Assembly (NCBI GenBank): GCA_020352575.1
Contig: CP070681.1
Span: forward strand, 1,599,166 to 1,607,009
Direction: 5' to 3'
DNA length: 7,844 nucleotides
Source: Acidimicrobiia bacterium
GTDB lineage: Bacteria; Actinomycetota; Acidimicrobiia; Spongiisociales; JAENVV01
How positions within the stretch are numbered: the stretch's first letter is position 1; every line of letters starts with the position of its first letter. Position numbers and translations under genes: made by a program. Below, one piece after another: positions 1 to 5,555 of this stretch. The notes beneath the pieces were generated by a model. It was not told the DNA's origin and made no database searches. It saw nothing but the letters and a program-made list of their open reading frames with translations.

Positions 1-2459
1 CCGGTCCTCCAGAGGATGCTCGCCTTGTGGAGTAGTGCGCCGGCACCGACCGCACTCTCCATGCGGTCGGCGATCAGGGCGAGCGAATCGTCCACGTGCC
101 GCTCCGCCTCCTCGGTCTCACCCTTCAACCACAGGGCGGTCCCAGTCAGGCCTCTCGCCCTGGCCTGGTTCTCCACGTCGCCGAGGCGAATGAAGATCTC
201 CTCCGCCGCCGCACCGAACTCCTCCAACTCTTCGCGTGTGGCAGCACAGTCACCAGCCTCGATGAGCGCCAACCCGCGCTCGGCGTCGGTGACCGCTGCA
301 TCCGCCGCCTGGCGATACAGCTCGATCGCTCGCTTGGCATCGAGGCGACTCGCGCGGGCTCCGGCGGCCATGAGCGCCGCGTATCCCCTGCTCCGCAACT
401 CTTCGCTCGGGTCGGACTGCAGTCGGATCGCCTCGCCGAAGTGATACGCCAGGACCTCGGCAACATCGATCATGCGATCGCGGCTCGTCGCTTCCATCCA
501 CCGCCCGATCTGCTCGTGTCGGCCGGCGCGGTCGGCCCGGGAGAGCCGGCCATAGGCAACGTCCCGGATGAGCGCGTGGGAGAACGTCCACTCCTCCTCA
601 CCCTCGATGGACGACTTCTTGATGGAGCGGACCAGGTCCCGTTGGGCAAGACGGCGCAGGGACGAGCGGATGTCGTCTCGCGACATCGGAAGGAGGAACC
701 CGACCGCGCCCGACCAGAACACCTTGCCGACCACGGCAGCCGCCTGCAGCACGCTCCGATCAGAAGGGTCCAGGAGGTCGAGGCGTGCGGCCGTGATTGC
801 CTGCACGGAGTCGGGCAGCGCCAGTTCGTCGATGCGCTCGGCCGAACCCTGCTCCTCGATGAGGCGCACGAACTCAGTCGCGTAGAGGGGGATCCCACCG
901 CAGCGCTCCAGAAGGCGTTGCTGGGCCTCGGCCGTCATGAGACGTCCCGGGAGGAGGTCGGCGAGGAGTCGCTTCGTGTCCTCATCCCCCAGCGGGCTCA
1001 GCCCGATCGATGCAGCATTGACCTTCCCAGCTCCCCACGTCGGCCGATCGCGGAGCAACTGGGGTCGGGCGGTCGTGATGAGCAGGATCGGGGAGTCGAC
1101 GGTCTGATCGATGAGGTACTCGAGGAACTCGACGAGGGCATCGTCGGCCCAGTGGAGGTCCTCGATGACGAGGATGAGCGGGTTCCGGGCCGCCAGCGCC
1201 TCGAAGTAGCGCAGCCACGCGTTGAACAACTCGCCGCGCTCGACAGTCACCTCGGAGTCATCGGTGCCGGCGAGCGGCGCCACGCGAGACAGGATCCAAT
1301 CCGCCTCGGCATGGTCGTCCACGAGCGCGCGAACCGAGTCGCGGAGTTTCTGTTGGGCCTGCCATGGTGGATCGGAGTCGAAGATGCCTGCCTGTGACTT
1401 CACGACCTCGCCGAGCGCCCAGAAGGTGATGCCCTCGCCGAGCGGGAGACAGCGTCCCTGCCGCCACCACACCACGTCGGAACGGCCGTCGACGACCTTC
1501 CAGAACTCCTGCATGAGGCGGCTCTTCCCGACGCCCGGCTCACCAACGATGGTGACGAACTGGGTGGTCTCCTCACGAAGTACGCGCTCGAACGTGTCGA
1601 CGATGAGGCGCAGCTCGCTGTCCCTCCCGACGAAAGGTGTTGCAGCGAGGTCCTCGATCGCAACGCCGTAGCGGCCCTTCGGGTTCGTGGGCTGCCAGAT
1701 CGGGACCGGCTCGGTCTTGCCCTTCAGTTCCACGGCTGGCAGCGCCCGGAAGTCGATCATCTGGTTCGACGCGAGATAGGTGCGCTCGTCGACCACGACG
1801 CCACCGACTGGGGCAACGCCCTCAAGCCTCGAGGCCGTGTTCACGACGTCGCCAACGATGCCGACCTTGTCCTTACGGGAACGATCGACCTGCACCACTG
1901 CCTCGCCGGTGGTGATACCAACCCTCACGGCCAGGCCGAGCCCGGGGTGCTCCTGGTTCAGTCGCTCCACGCCCTCCTGGATACGAAGCGCGGCACGGAC
2001 GGCGCGCTCGGGATCGTCCTCATGGGCCGTGGGCACACCGAACACGGCGAAGACGCCGTCACCGAGGAGTTTCTCGACGCGACCGTCGTAGCCCTCGATC
2101 TGCTCCCTGACGAGACGGTGATACAGCGTGAGACGCTCCCCCGCCTCCTCGGGATCCACTGACTCCGTGTGGGAGGTGAACCCGGCCAGGTCTGTGAACA
2201 GCGCCGTGATGATACGCCGCTCCTCTGCGACCTCGACCGGTGGCGGGTCCTCGGCGGCGGTCGGGGCGAACGAGGGAGGGGGTTGCGGCGTGGCCGGGGC
2301 ACCACCGACCGGTGTGCCGCACTCGAGGCAGAACTTGGCGGCGTCCGGGAGTTGTGTGCCGCAGTTCTCACACGTCAGGGCGAGCCTCGAGCCGCACTCC
2401 ATGCAGAACTTGGCCCCCGATGGAGCCTCGGTCCCACACGATGCACAGGTCACAGCCAC
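1..2459 (-). CDS. Zinc-ribbon/class III adenylate cyclase/AAA-ATPase signalling protein, 3'-partial
   Basis: The reading frame is open from a GTG at 2459 to the left edge, giving about 819 residues with no stop; the C-terminus is missing. Two CxxC zinc-ribbon pairs lie at the N-terminus (C5/C8 with C19/C22, C30/C33 with C44/C47), followed by a proline-rich linker. The cyclase domain spans about residues 79-255. It carries every residue expected for adenylate cyclase catalysis: metal-binding D90 (LFTDLAGFT) and D134 (KLLGDG), adenine-selecting K130 and D204, and N207 with R211 in VGDVVNTASRLE. An ATPase domain follows, with Walker A GEPGVGKS (306-313) and Walker B LVIEDLHWADD (D434). The remainder to residue 819 is alanine-rich and helical, probably TPR-like. 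There is no transmembrane segment, so it should be cytoplasmic. By family knowledge it makes cAMP under ATPase control; the input signal is unknown. An ATG at 2495 would add 12 residues, but the -10 box at 2466-2471 favours the GTG. Confidence 0.92.
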   Translation of the reverse strand, partial: MAVTCASCGTEAPSGAKFCMECGSRLALTCENCGTQLPDAAKFCLECGTPVGGAPATPQPPPSFAPTAAEDPPPVEVAEERRIITALFTDLAGFTSHTESVDPEEAGERLTLYHRLVREQIEGYDGRVEKLLGDGVFAVFGVPTAHEDDPERAVRAALRIQEGVERLNQEHPGLGLAVRVGITTGEAVVQVDRSRKDKVGIVGDVVNTASRLEGVAPVGGVVVDERTYLASNQMIDFRALPAVELKGKTEPVPIWQPTNPKGRYGVAIEDLAATPFVGRDSELRLIVDTFERVLREETTQFVTIVGEPGVGKSRLMQEFWKVVDGRSDVVWWRQGRCLPLGEGITFWALGEVVKSQAGIFDSDPPWQAQQKLRDSVRALVDDHAEADWILSRVAPLAGTDDSEVTVERGELFNAWLRYFEALAARNPLILVIEDLHWADDALVEFLEYLIDQTVDSPILLITTARPQLLRDRPTWGAGKVNAASIGLSPLGDEDTKRLLADLLPGRLMTAEAQQRLLERCGGIPLYATEFVRLIEEQGSAERIDELALPDSVQAITAARLDLLDPSDRSVLQAAAVVGKVFWSGAVGFLLPMSRDDIRSSLRRLAQRDLVRSIKKSSIEGEEEWTFSHALIRDVAYGRLSRADRAGRHEQIGRWMEATSRDRMIDVAEVLAYHFGEAIRLQSDPSEELRSRGYAALMAAGARASRLDAKRAIELYRQAADAAVTDAERGLALIEAGDCAATREELEEFGAAAEEIFIRLGDVENQARARGLTGTALWLKGETEEAERHVDDSLALIADRMESAVGAGALLHKASILWRT

Positions 2460-2465
2460 CCGGCG

Positions 2466-2471
2466 ATGGTA
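2466..2471 (-). promoter_or_regulatory. Predicted -10 box (TACCAT) for leaderless cyclase mRNA
   Basis: Read on the minus strand, TACCAT is followed by exactly six bases (CGCCGG) and then the GTG start of the cyclase. This geometry predicts a transcript beginning at, or within a base of, the start codon. No Shine-Dalgarno sequence precedes the GTG. No convincing -35 hexamer lies 16-18 bases upstream, so the call rests on the -10 match and on the same spacing at other genes in the window. Confidence 0.45.
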
Positions 2472-2506
2472 CGGGCACCGGTGGGCGAGCGCCATCGGAT
2501 CCGTGC

Positions 2507-2512
2507 AACACT
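2507..2512 (+). promoter_or_regulatory. Possible weak -10 box (AACACT) for the lipoprotein gene
   Basis: AACACT ends six bases before the ATG at 2519, the spacing seen at the other leaderless candidates, but its first base departs from TANNNT. There is no Shine-Dalgarno sequence. The two divergent starts (2459 and 2519) are only 59 bases apart, so the promoters of this pair must be interleaved. Confidence 0.25.
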
Positions 2513-2518
2513 CCCCGC

Positions 2519-3049
2519 ATGCGGCGGATCGCCCTCGTGTCCCTCCTCGTCCTCATCGTCAGCTGCTCCGAACCGGCAGACCTCGTGATCGGCGACTCCG
2601 TCGGCCCCGACTTCGAGGCCGTCGCCCTCGAGTTCTGGGATGAGTTCGAGGAATTCGCCACAGACCGCCTCGACTGCTTCGGTCCCGTCACTCTGGAGGC
2701 CTCGTTCGAGATCGAGGATCGGGCCGTCTACGAGTGGACTACGAAGACAATCGTGGTACGGGTCCCCCACTCCCCCGAGTCCTTGCGGGGGTCGCTCGTC
2801 CATGAGTTGGTCCACCACGTGGAACGCGAGTGCTCGGAACACGAGGACTTCCGAGCTGACTACCTCTCGGCCATGGGCTTTCCGACCGACGCCGACTGGT
2901 ACGCCGGGGACCGATGGGCGACGACGCCATCGGAACGTTTCGCCGAAGCGACGGTCGAGGTGATGCTCGGGGCACGAGAGCGCACGGGCGACGTCCTGCT
3001 GTCCGAGGAGGAATTAGTGATCGCAGCCCTCTGGTGGGAGGGTCGCTAG
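2519..3049 (+). CDS. Small predicted lipoprotein with HExxH zinc-peptidase motif
   Basis: It encodes 176 residues. The N-terminus is a short lipoprotein signal: MRR, a hydrophobic run (IALVSLLVLIV) and a lipobox ending at C16 (L-I-V-S-C), so the mature protein is probably anchored outside the membrane. The mature part holds HELVHH at 95-100, giving zinc ligands H95 and H99 and catalytic E96. The downstream helix SERFAEATVE (138-147) offers E143 as the likely third ligand, the gluzincin arrangement. Around HELVHH, the segments TIVVRVP and SLRGSLVHE look like the strand and active-site helix of small extracellular metallopeptidases. I recognise no named family. It may be a real protease or a catalytically altered relative; substrate unknown. 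I chose the ATG at 2519 because the signal peptide begins there. Its stop overlaps that of the convergent acetyltransferase in CTAG (3046-3049). Confidence 0.82.
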   Translation: MRRIALVSLLVLIVSCSEPADLVIGDSVGPDFEAVALEFWDEFEEFATDRLDCFGPVTLEASFEIEDRAVYEWTTKTIVVRVPHSPESLRGSLVHELVHHVERECSEHEDFRADYLSAMGFPTDADWYAGDRWATTPSERFAEATVEVMLGARERTGDVLLSEEELVIAALWWEGR

Positions 3050-3483
3050 AGCGCCACCTTGCCTTCGACCTCGATGCCGTGGACCTCACCCGTCGGCTCG
3101 AACCCGAGCCCCCGATAGAACGGCTCGGGGCCACCCTCCCCCGGCACCCACGACACATAGAGGTCGGTTGCCCCACTGGAGCGCGCCTCTTCCATGACCA
3201 GTCGGACCGCCGCAGCACCGAAGCCGCTCCGCTGATGGTCGGCGGAGATCATCATGCGCCACAGGTACCAGACGGGGTGCTCCTCGGTCGGGAGGGCGAC
3301 CATCAGGAAGCCGACGAGGTCGTCATCCGACAGGATCGCCCGCGGCCAGGCACGGGTCGACACATACGCCTCAGCAAGGGAGATGGCGTTCGGGGCCACC
3401 ATCTCCTCCTGTCCTGGGGCTACCGAGAGGTCGATGACCTCTCGCACGTTGTCCTGCGTCACGAGTTCGAGTCGAACGGCCAT
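3046..3483 (-). CDS. GNAT family N-acetyltransferase, BltD/PaiA-like
   Basis: It encodes 145 residues from the ATG at 3483. The protein matches the small polyamine/diamine acetyltransferase group in layout. It opens with MAVRLELVTQDNVREVIDL, then has a VAPNAISLAEAYV segment (about 29-41) typical of BltD and PaiA. The acetyl-CoA motif A sits in MMISADHQRSGFGAAAV, with the QRSGFG pyrophosphate loop at 84-89. Near the C-terminus FYRGLGFEPTGE (122-133) is the usual motif B ending. The family transfers acetyl from acetyl-CoA to a primary amine such as spermidine; the substrate here is inferred only from resemblance. It should be cytoplasmic. An in-frame TTG at 3495 would add four residues, but ATG is preferred. 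I see neither a Shine-Dalgarno sequence nor the six-base -10 spacing seen at neighbouring genes. The gene stands alone, convergent with the lipoprotein. Confidence 0.88.
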   Translation of the reverse strand: MAVRLELVTQDNVREVIDLSVAPGQEEMVAPNAISLAEAYVSTRAWPRAILSDDDLVGFLMVALPTEEHPVWYLWRMMISADHQRSGFGAAAVRLVMEEARSSGATDLYVSWVPGEGGPEPFYRGLGFEPTGEVHGIEVEGKVAL

Positions 3484-3539
3484 GGGTCCACTCAAGCAGT
3501 ATGAGGAGGGGCCACGGGCCGCAATTTCGAACGCACCGG

Positions 3540-3545
3540 TACCAT
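3540..3545 (+). promoter_or_regulatory. Possible -10 box (TACCAT) for tRNA-Ala
   Basis: TACCAT ends nine bases before the mature 5' end of tRNA-Ala, which would give a leader of a few bases. No good -35 element is visible, so this is a weak prediction. Confidence 0.3.
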
Positions 3546-3554
3546 GGGCGTCCC

Positions 3555-3627
3555 GGGGCTGTAGCTCAGTTGGCAGAGCACCTGGTTTGCAACCAGGGGG
3601 TCAGGGGTTCAAATCCCCTCAGCTCCA
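3555..3627 (+). tRNA. tRNA-Ala (anticodon UGC)
   Basis: All four arms of the 73-base cloverleaf can be drawn. The acceptor stem is GGGGCTG with CAGCTCC; the D stem GCTC/GAGC; the anticodon stem CCTGG/CCAGG around loop TTTGCAA; and the T arm AGGGG, TTCAAAT, CCCCT. The anticodon is TGC. The third acceptor pair is G:T, the G3:U70 wobble that alanyl-tRNA synthetase uses as its main identity element, which confirms alanine independently of the anticodon. The discriminator base is A and CCA is not encoded, so it must be added enzymatically. In many bacteria this tRNA lies in the 16S-23S rRNA spacer; here it is free-standing, 60 bases ahead of sua5 on the same strand. Confidence 0.97.
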
Positions 3628-3675
3628 CTCACCCTCCCTCGACTGCTCCGACATTCGAGTCCCAACACTGCTCGG

Positions 3676-3681
3676 TACCCT
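3676..3681 (+). promoter_or_regulatory. Predicted -10 box (TACCCT) for leaderless sua5 mRNA
   Basis: TACCCT is followed by six bases (CGCCGC) and the ATG at 3688, the same spacing as at the cyclase and methyltransferase genes. There is no Shine-Dalgarno sequence. The promoter suggests that sua5 is transcribed on its own and need not rely on read-through from tRNA-Ala. Confidence 0.45.
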
Positions 3682-3687
3682 CGCCGC

Positions 3688-4635
3688 ATGGACACCCGGC
3701 TGCTTCCACCCACCAACGAGGGGCTCCACATCGCAGGGGGGATCCTGAGAGACGGCGGGCTCGTCGGCTTCCCGACCGAAACCGTCTACGGCCTAGGTGG
3801 CAACGCGCTGGACTCGAGTGCTGCATCGCGGATCTTCGCCGCCAAGGGACGTCCCGCGGACAACCCACTGATCGCCCACGTACCCGATGTGGATCACTTG
3901 GACGGCCTCGCCTCCCCCACGCCGTTGGCGCTCCGCCTCGCCGAGGAGTTCTGGCCTGGGCCACTCACCATCGTGCTGGATGCCCATCCCCACGTCCCGC
4001 GGACCACCACCGCCGGGCTCTCCACGGTCGCCGTTCGGGTGCCCGATCACCCGGTTGCGATCGCCCTCCTCGAACAGGCAGAAGTGCCCATCGCCGCGCC
4101 ATCGGCGAACCGCTCAGGACGTCCTTCTCCCACCACGGCCCACCATGTCATGACCGACCTGGGCGGAAGCATCGAGGCCGTGATCGATGGTGGCCAGTGC
4201 GTCATCGGCGTCGAGTCCACAGTGGTGGACGCACGGGGCGACGAACCAGTGGTCCTCCGCGAAGGGGCCGTCACGAGGGAGGATCTCGGCGTGGGGCACG
4301 GCCAAGTCGGGGGAGACCTCTCTGCTTCCCCCGGCACACGCCACACGCACTACCGACCCACAAGCAGGGTCGTCATCGCCCCGGAGGGGAAGGGCGCTGA
4401 GGTGGCCATGAAGGCATCGGCATTCGAGTCCGTCGGTCTCGTCTCCCGGGGCCCCGTGCCGGAAGGTGTCTCGTCGCTCGGCCGGTTCGACCGGCCCGGC
4501 GAACTGGCCGCACTGCTCTACGGGGCCATGCGGGATGCCGAAGCCGCGGGACTAGCTGTCCTCGTCTTCGAAGCGGTCCCAGAGGTCGGTGTCGGTCGCG
4601 CGGTGATGGACCGCCTGCGGAGGGCCGCCGGCTAG
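3688..4635 (+). CDS. sua5: L-threonylcarbamoyladenylate synthase, Sua5 type
   Basis: It encodes 315 residues. The enzyme condenses L-threonine, bicarbonate and ATP into threonylcarbamoyl-AMP, which the TsaD complex then transfers to A37 of ANN-decoding tRNAs to make t6A. The YrdC domain fills about residues 10-205. It has PTETVYGLG (29-37), KGRP (53-56), SANRSG (139-144), GVESTVVD (174-181) and REGAV (191-195), all standard substrate-pocket motifs. The linker SPGTRHTHYRP (214-224) leads into a C-terminal Sua5 domain ending in GRAVMDRLRRAAG. The length and the second domain separate it from the shorter YrdC/TsaC form. It is cytoplasmic and looks intact. The start is set by the PTETVYGLG distance and the adjacent -10 box. 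The partner genes tsaB, tsaD and tsaE are not in the window. Its stop is interlocked with that of the convergent methyltransferase. Confidence 0.96.
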   Translation: MDTRLLPPTNEGLHIAGGILRDGGLVGFPTETVYGLGGNALDSSAASRIFAAKGRPADNPLIAHVPDVDHLDGLASPTPLALRLAEEFWPGPLTIVLDAHPHVPRTTTAGLSTVAVRVPDHPVAIALLEQAEVPIAAPSANRSGRPSPTTAHHVMTDLGGSIEAVIDGGQCVIGVESTVVDARGDEPVVLREGAVTREDLGVGHGQVGGDLSASPGTRHTHYRPTSRVVIAPEGKGAEVAMKASAFESVGLVSRGPVPEGVSSLGRFDRPGELAALLYGAMRDAEAAGLAVLVFEAVPEVGVGRAVMDRLRRAAG

Positions 4636-5240
4636 GCCCTTCGAGCGTCGAACCACAGGTCGATTGCTGTGCTCCCCTCCGGCACATCCTCGCCGGGCCG
4701 GGCGACGATCGGGCGCAGGCGTTCTGAGAGGTCGTCGATCACCAGTCCGTCGAGCAACGGCCGGATTCGATCCTCCGTCCAGAGGATCTCGGGTACCTGG
4801 GGCCCCGAATAGCCGTCCGTGAGGTTGCGGAGGTCGTGGCCGAGGCCGATGAACCGCCCACCGGGTGCGAGTGCACGCCTGGCCACGTCGAAGAGTTCGA
4901 CCATGTGGGTGTCGGTGAAGTGGACGAAGAACAACATGACGAGGTTGAACGTCGGCTCGGGCTCGTAGACGAACACATCATCGACGACGAACTCCCCTTC
5001 GAGTCCTCGCTCCCTGGCCATCTCCTTCGCCCTCTCGATCGCCACCTCGGAGAAGTCCACGCCAACGACATCCCACCCCAGCGAGGCGAGGTAGAGCGCG
5101 TTGCGCCCCTCACCGCAGGCGAGGTCGAGCGCCCTGCCGGGAGGTACGCCCTCGACGGCGGGTGGCAGCAACTCGTTGGGCTGCTGCGACCAGAGGAAGT
5201 CGACTTCCGTGTACCGGTCGTCCCATGCGTGGCGGTCCAT
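4632..5240 (-). CDS. Class I SAM-dependent methyltransferase
   Basis: It encodes 202 residues. The N-terminus MDRHAWDDRYTEVDFLWSQQ leads into a Rossmann-fold methyltransferase core. Motif I is ALDLACGEGRN (37-47), the glycine-rich SAM loop. The acidic residue that binds the SAM ribose is D62 in VGVDFSEVAIERA. Motif II is FVVDDVF (84-90), followed by the strand FNLVMLFFVHF (98-108) and RRALAPGGRFIGLGH (121-135), the usual motif III. The length fits a stand-alone small-molecule methyltransferase of the TehB/UbiE-like Methyltransf_11/25 group. The substrate cannot be read from the sequence, and nothing in the neighbourhood identifies it. No membrane segment or signal is present. The ATG at 5240 is supported by a TAGCGT box six bases upstream and by the usual AWDxRY opening. 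It is probably monocistronic and is divergent from tRNA-Ile. Confidence 0.92.
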   Translation of the reverse strand: MDRHAWDDRYTEVDFLWSQQPNELLPPAVEGVPPGRALDLACGEGRNALYLASLGWDVVGVDFSEVAIERAKEMARERGLEGEFVVDDVFVYEPEPTFNLVMLFFVHFTDTHMVELFDVARRALAPGGRFIGLGHDLRNLTDGYSGPQVPEILWTEDRIRPLLDGLVIDDLSERLRPIVARPGEDVPEGSTAIDLWFDARRA

Positions 5241-5246
5241 GGGGCG

Positions 5247-5252
5247 ACGCTA
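5247..5252 (-). promoter_or_regulatory. Predicted -10 box (TAGCGT) for leaderless methyltransferase mRNA
   Basis: On the minus strand TAGCGT is followed by six bases (CGCCCC) and the ATG at 5240. There is no Shine-Dalgarno sequence and no clear -35 element at the expected distance. Confidence 0.42.
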
Positions 5253-5281
5253 TCGAAGATGCCCAACTTCGGGCGGTGTCC

Positions 5282-5287
5282 TACACT
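5282..5287 (+). promoter_or_regulatory. Possible -10 box (TACACT) for tRNA-Ile
   Basis: TACACT fits TANNNT and ends 12 bases before the mature tRNA-Ile 5' end, giving a leader of about six bases. No strong -35 hexamer accompanies it. It would share the 59-base divergent gap with the methyltransferase promoter. Confidence 0.35.
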
Positions 5288-5299
5288 CGCGGCTCCTTC

Positions 5300-5374
5300 G
5301 GGCCCATAGCTCAGTCCGGTTAGAGCGCTGCCCTGATAAGGCAGAGGTCCCTGGTTCAAGTCCAGGTGGGCCCA
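5300..5374 (+). tRNA. tRNA-Ile (anticodon GAU)
   Basis: All four arms of the 75-base cloverleaf pair fully. The acceptor stem is GGGCCCA with TGGGCCC; the D stem GCTC/GAGC with a ten-base loop; the anticodon stem CTGCC/GGCAG around CTGATAA; and the T arm CCTGG, TTCAAGT, CCAGG. The anticodon is GAT, so it reads AUC and AUU. Position 37 is A, the site of the t6A modification whose precursor is made by the nearby Sua5. The discriminator is A and CCA is not encoded. The tRNA is free-standing rather than in an rRNA spacer. Its last 15 bases plus the next base are repeated at 5513-5528. Confidence 0.97.
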
Positions 5375-5375
5375 C
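5360..5375 (+). repeat. Direct repeat, copy 1 (tRNA-Ile 3' end)
   Basis: The 16 bases gtccaggtgggcccac cover the 3' side of the T arm, the acceptor 3' strand, the discriminator base and one further base. An identical copy lies 153 bases downstream at 5513-5528. A tRNA 3' end repeated nearby is the usual mark of an attachment site used by a tyrosine integrase; no integrase gene is present here. Confidence 0.8.
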
Positions 5376-5382
5376 AACGAGT

Positions 5383-5407
5383 GAAGACCCCCCTTACGGG
5401 GGTCTTC
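5383..5407 (+). terminator. Hairpin terminator after tRNA-Ile
   Basis: GAAGACCCCC (5383-5392) and GGGGGTCTTC (5398-5407) form a perfect 10-pair stem with a five-base CTTAC loop, starting eight bases after the tRNA. No T-run follows, so it is a GC-rich hairpin of the U-less type proposed for actinobacteria. It ends the tRNA-Ile transcript. Read the other way it would be well placed to stop transcription coming from purH and hrpA before it enters the tRNA antisense strand. Confidence 0.75.
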
Positions 5408-5433
5408 GGTCGTTCCGGGGTCATGTGGGGTAG

Positions 5434-5459
5434 GAACCAGCTGGCGAAGCCACTGGTTC
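5434..5459. repeat. Inverted repeat with GAA loop
   Basis: GAACCAG (5434-5440) pairs with CTGGTTC (5453-5459), and after a bulged C, TGGC (5442-5445) pairs with GCCA (5449-5452) around a GAA loop. This gives 11 pairs in all. It may be a second terminator for either direction or part of a small repeat element. Confidence 0.55.
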
Positions 5460-5528
5460 AAAACGAGCCGGAGGCGAGTCGCGAGGATCCGCCGAAGGCG
5501 GACCGCACGCTTGTCCAGGTGGGCCCAC
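5453..5528 (+). repeat. Split tRNA-Ile 3' relic with 51-base insert (repeat copy 2)
   Basis: Positions 5453-5461 (ctggttcaa) match tRNA-Ile 5351-5359, and 5513-5528 match tRNA-Ile 5360-5375. In the intact tRNA these two blocks are adjacent; here 51 bases (5462-5512) separate them. The break falls within the T loop. The right block extends into a perfect 14-base palindrome AGGTGGGCCCACCT (5517-5530). The left block may be coincidental, since it is also one arm of a local hairpin, so the 16-base right block is the firmer match. The relic cannot form a tRNA. It lies just beyond the stop of the truncated hrpA. Confidence 0.6.
5485..5504. repeat. Second inverted repeat with GAA loop
   Basis: TCCGCC (5488-5493) and GGCGGA (5497-5502) pair around GAA, extended by GG (5485-5486) with CC (5503-5504) past a bulged A. 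It lies inside the 51-base insert that splits the tRNA-Ile relic, and it shares the GAA loop of the hairpin at 5434-5459. Confidence 0.55.
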
Positions 5529-5555
5529 CTCCGCACGAGGGACGTCGCTTTGGAG

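Noticed and set aside
96..1397. Long plus-strand open frame of 433 codons
   Set aside because: It is antisense to the cyclase/ATPase gene, whose frame carries Walker, zinc-ribbon and catalytic motifs. The antisense frame is arginine- and glutamate-rich with no recognisable domain, as expected in GC-rich DNA.
2493..2495. ATG at 2495 (minus) as the cyclase start
   Set aside because: It would add 12 residues (MALAHRCPYHRR) before the zinc ribbon and would put the TACCAT box inside the gene. The GTG at 2459 has the promoter spacing and gives the expected MAVTCASCG beginning. It remains possible.
3501..3660. Plus-strand frames across tRNA-Ala giving GCSSVGRAP- or VAQLAEHLVCNQGV-like peptides
   Set aside because: These are also well-known tRNA translation artefacts; the frames simply read through the tRNA into an alternative frame of sua5.
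5250..5430. Antisense reading frame across tRNA-Ile giving a peptide with LDLNQGPLPYQG
   Set aside because: This is the familiar spurious translation of a tRNA reverse strand, seen in many databases as a false protein. The cloverleaf explains the sequence fully.
5300..5528. A complete integrated mobile element between the two tRNA-Ile 3' repeats
   Set aside because: Only about 150 bases separate the repeats and no integrase or other gene fits; at most it is a scar.
5383..5530. CRISPR array, because of several short repeats and palindromes
   Set aside because: The repeats differ in sequence and spacing, there are no regular spacers and no cas genes.
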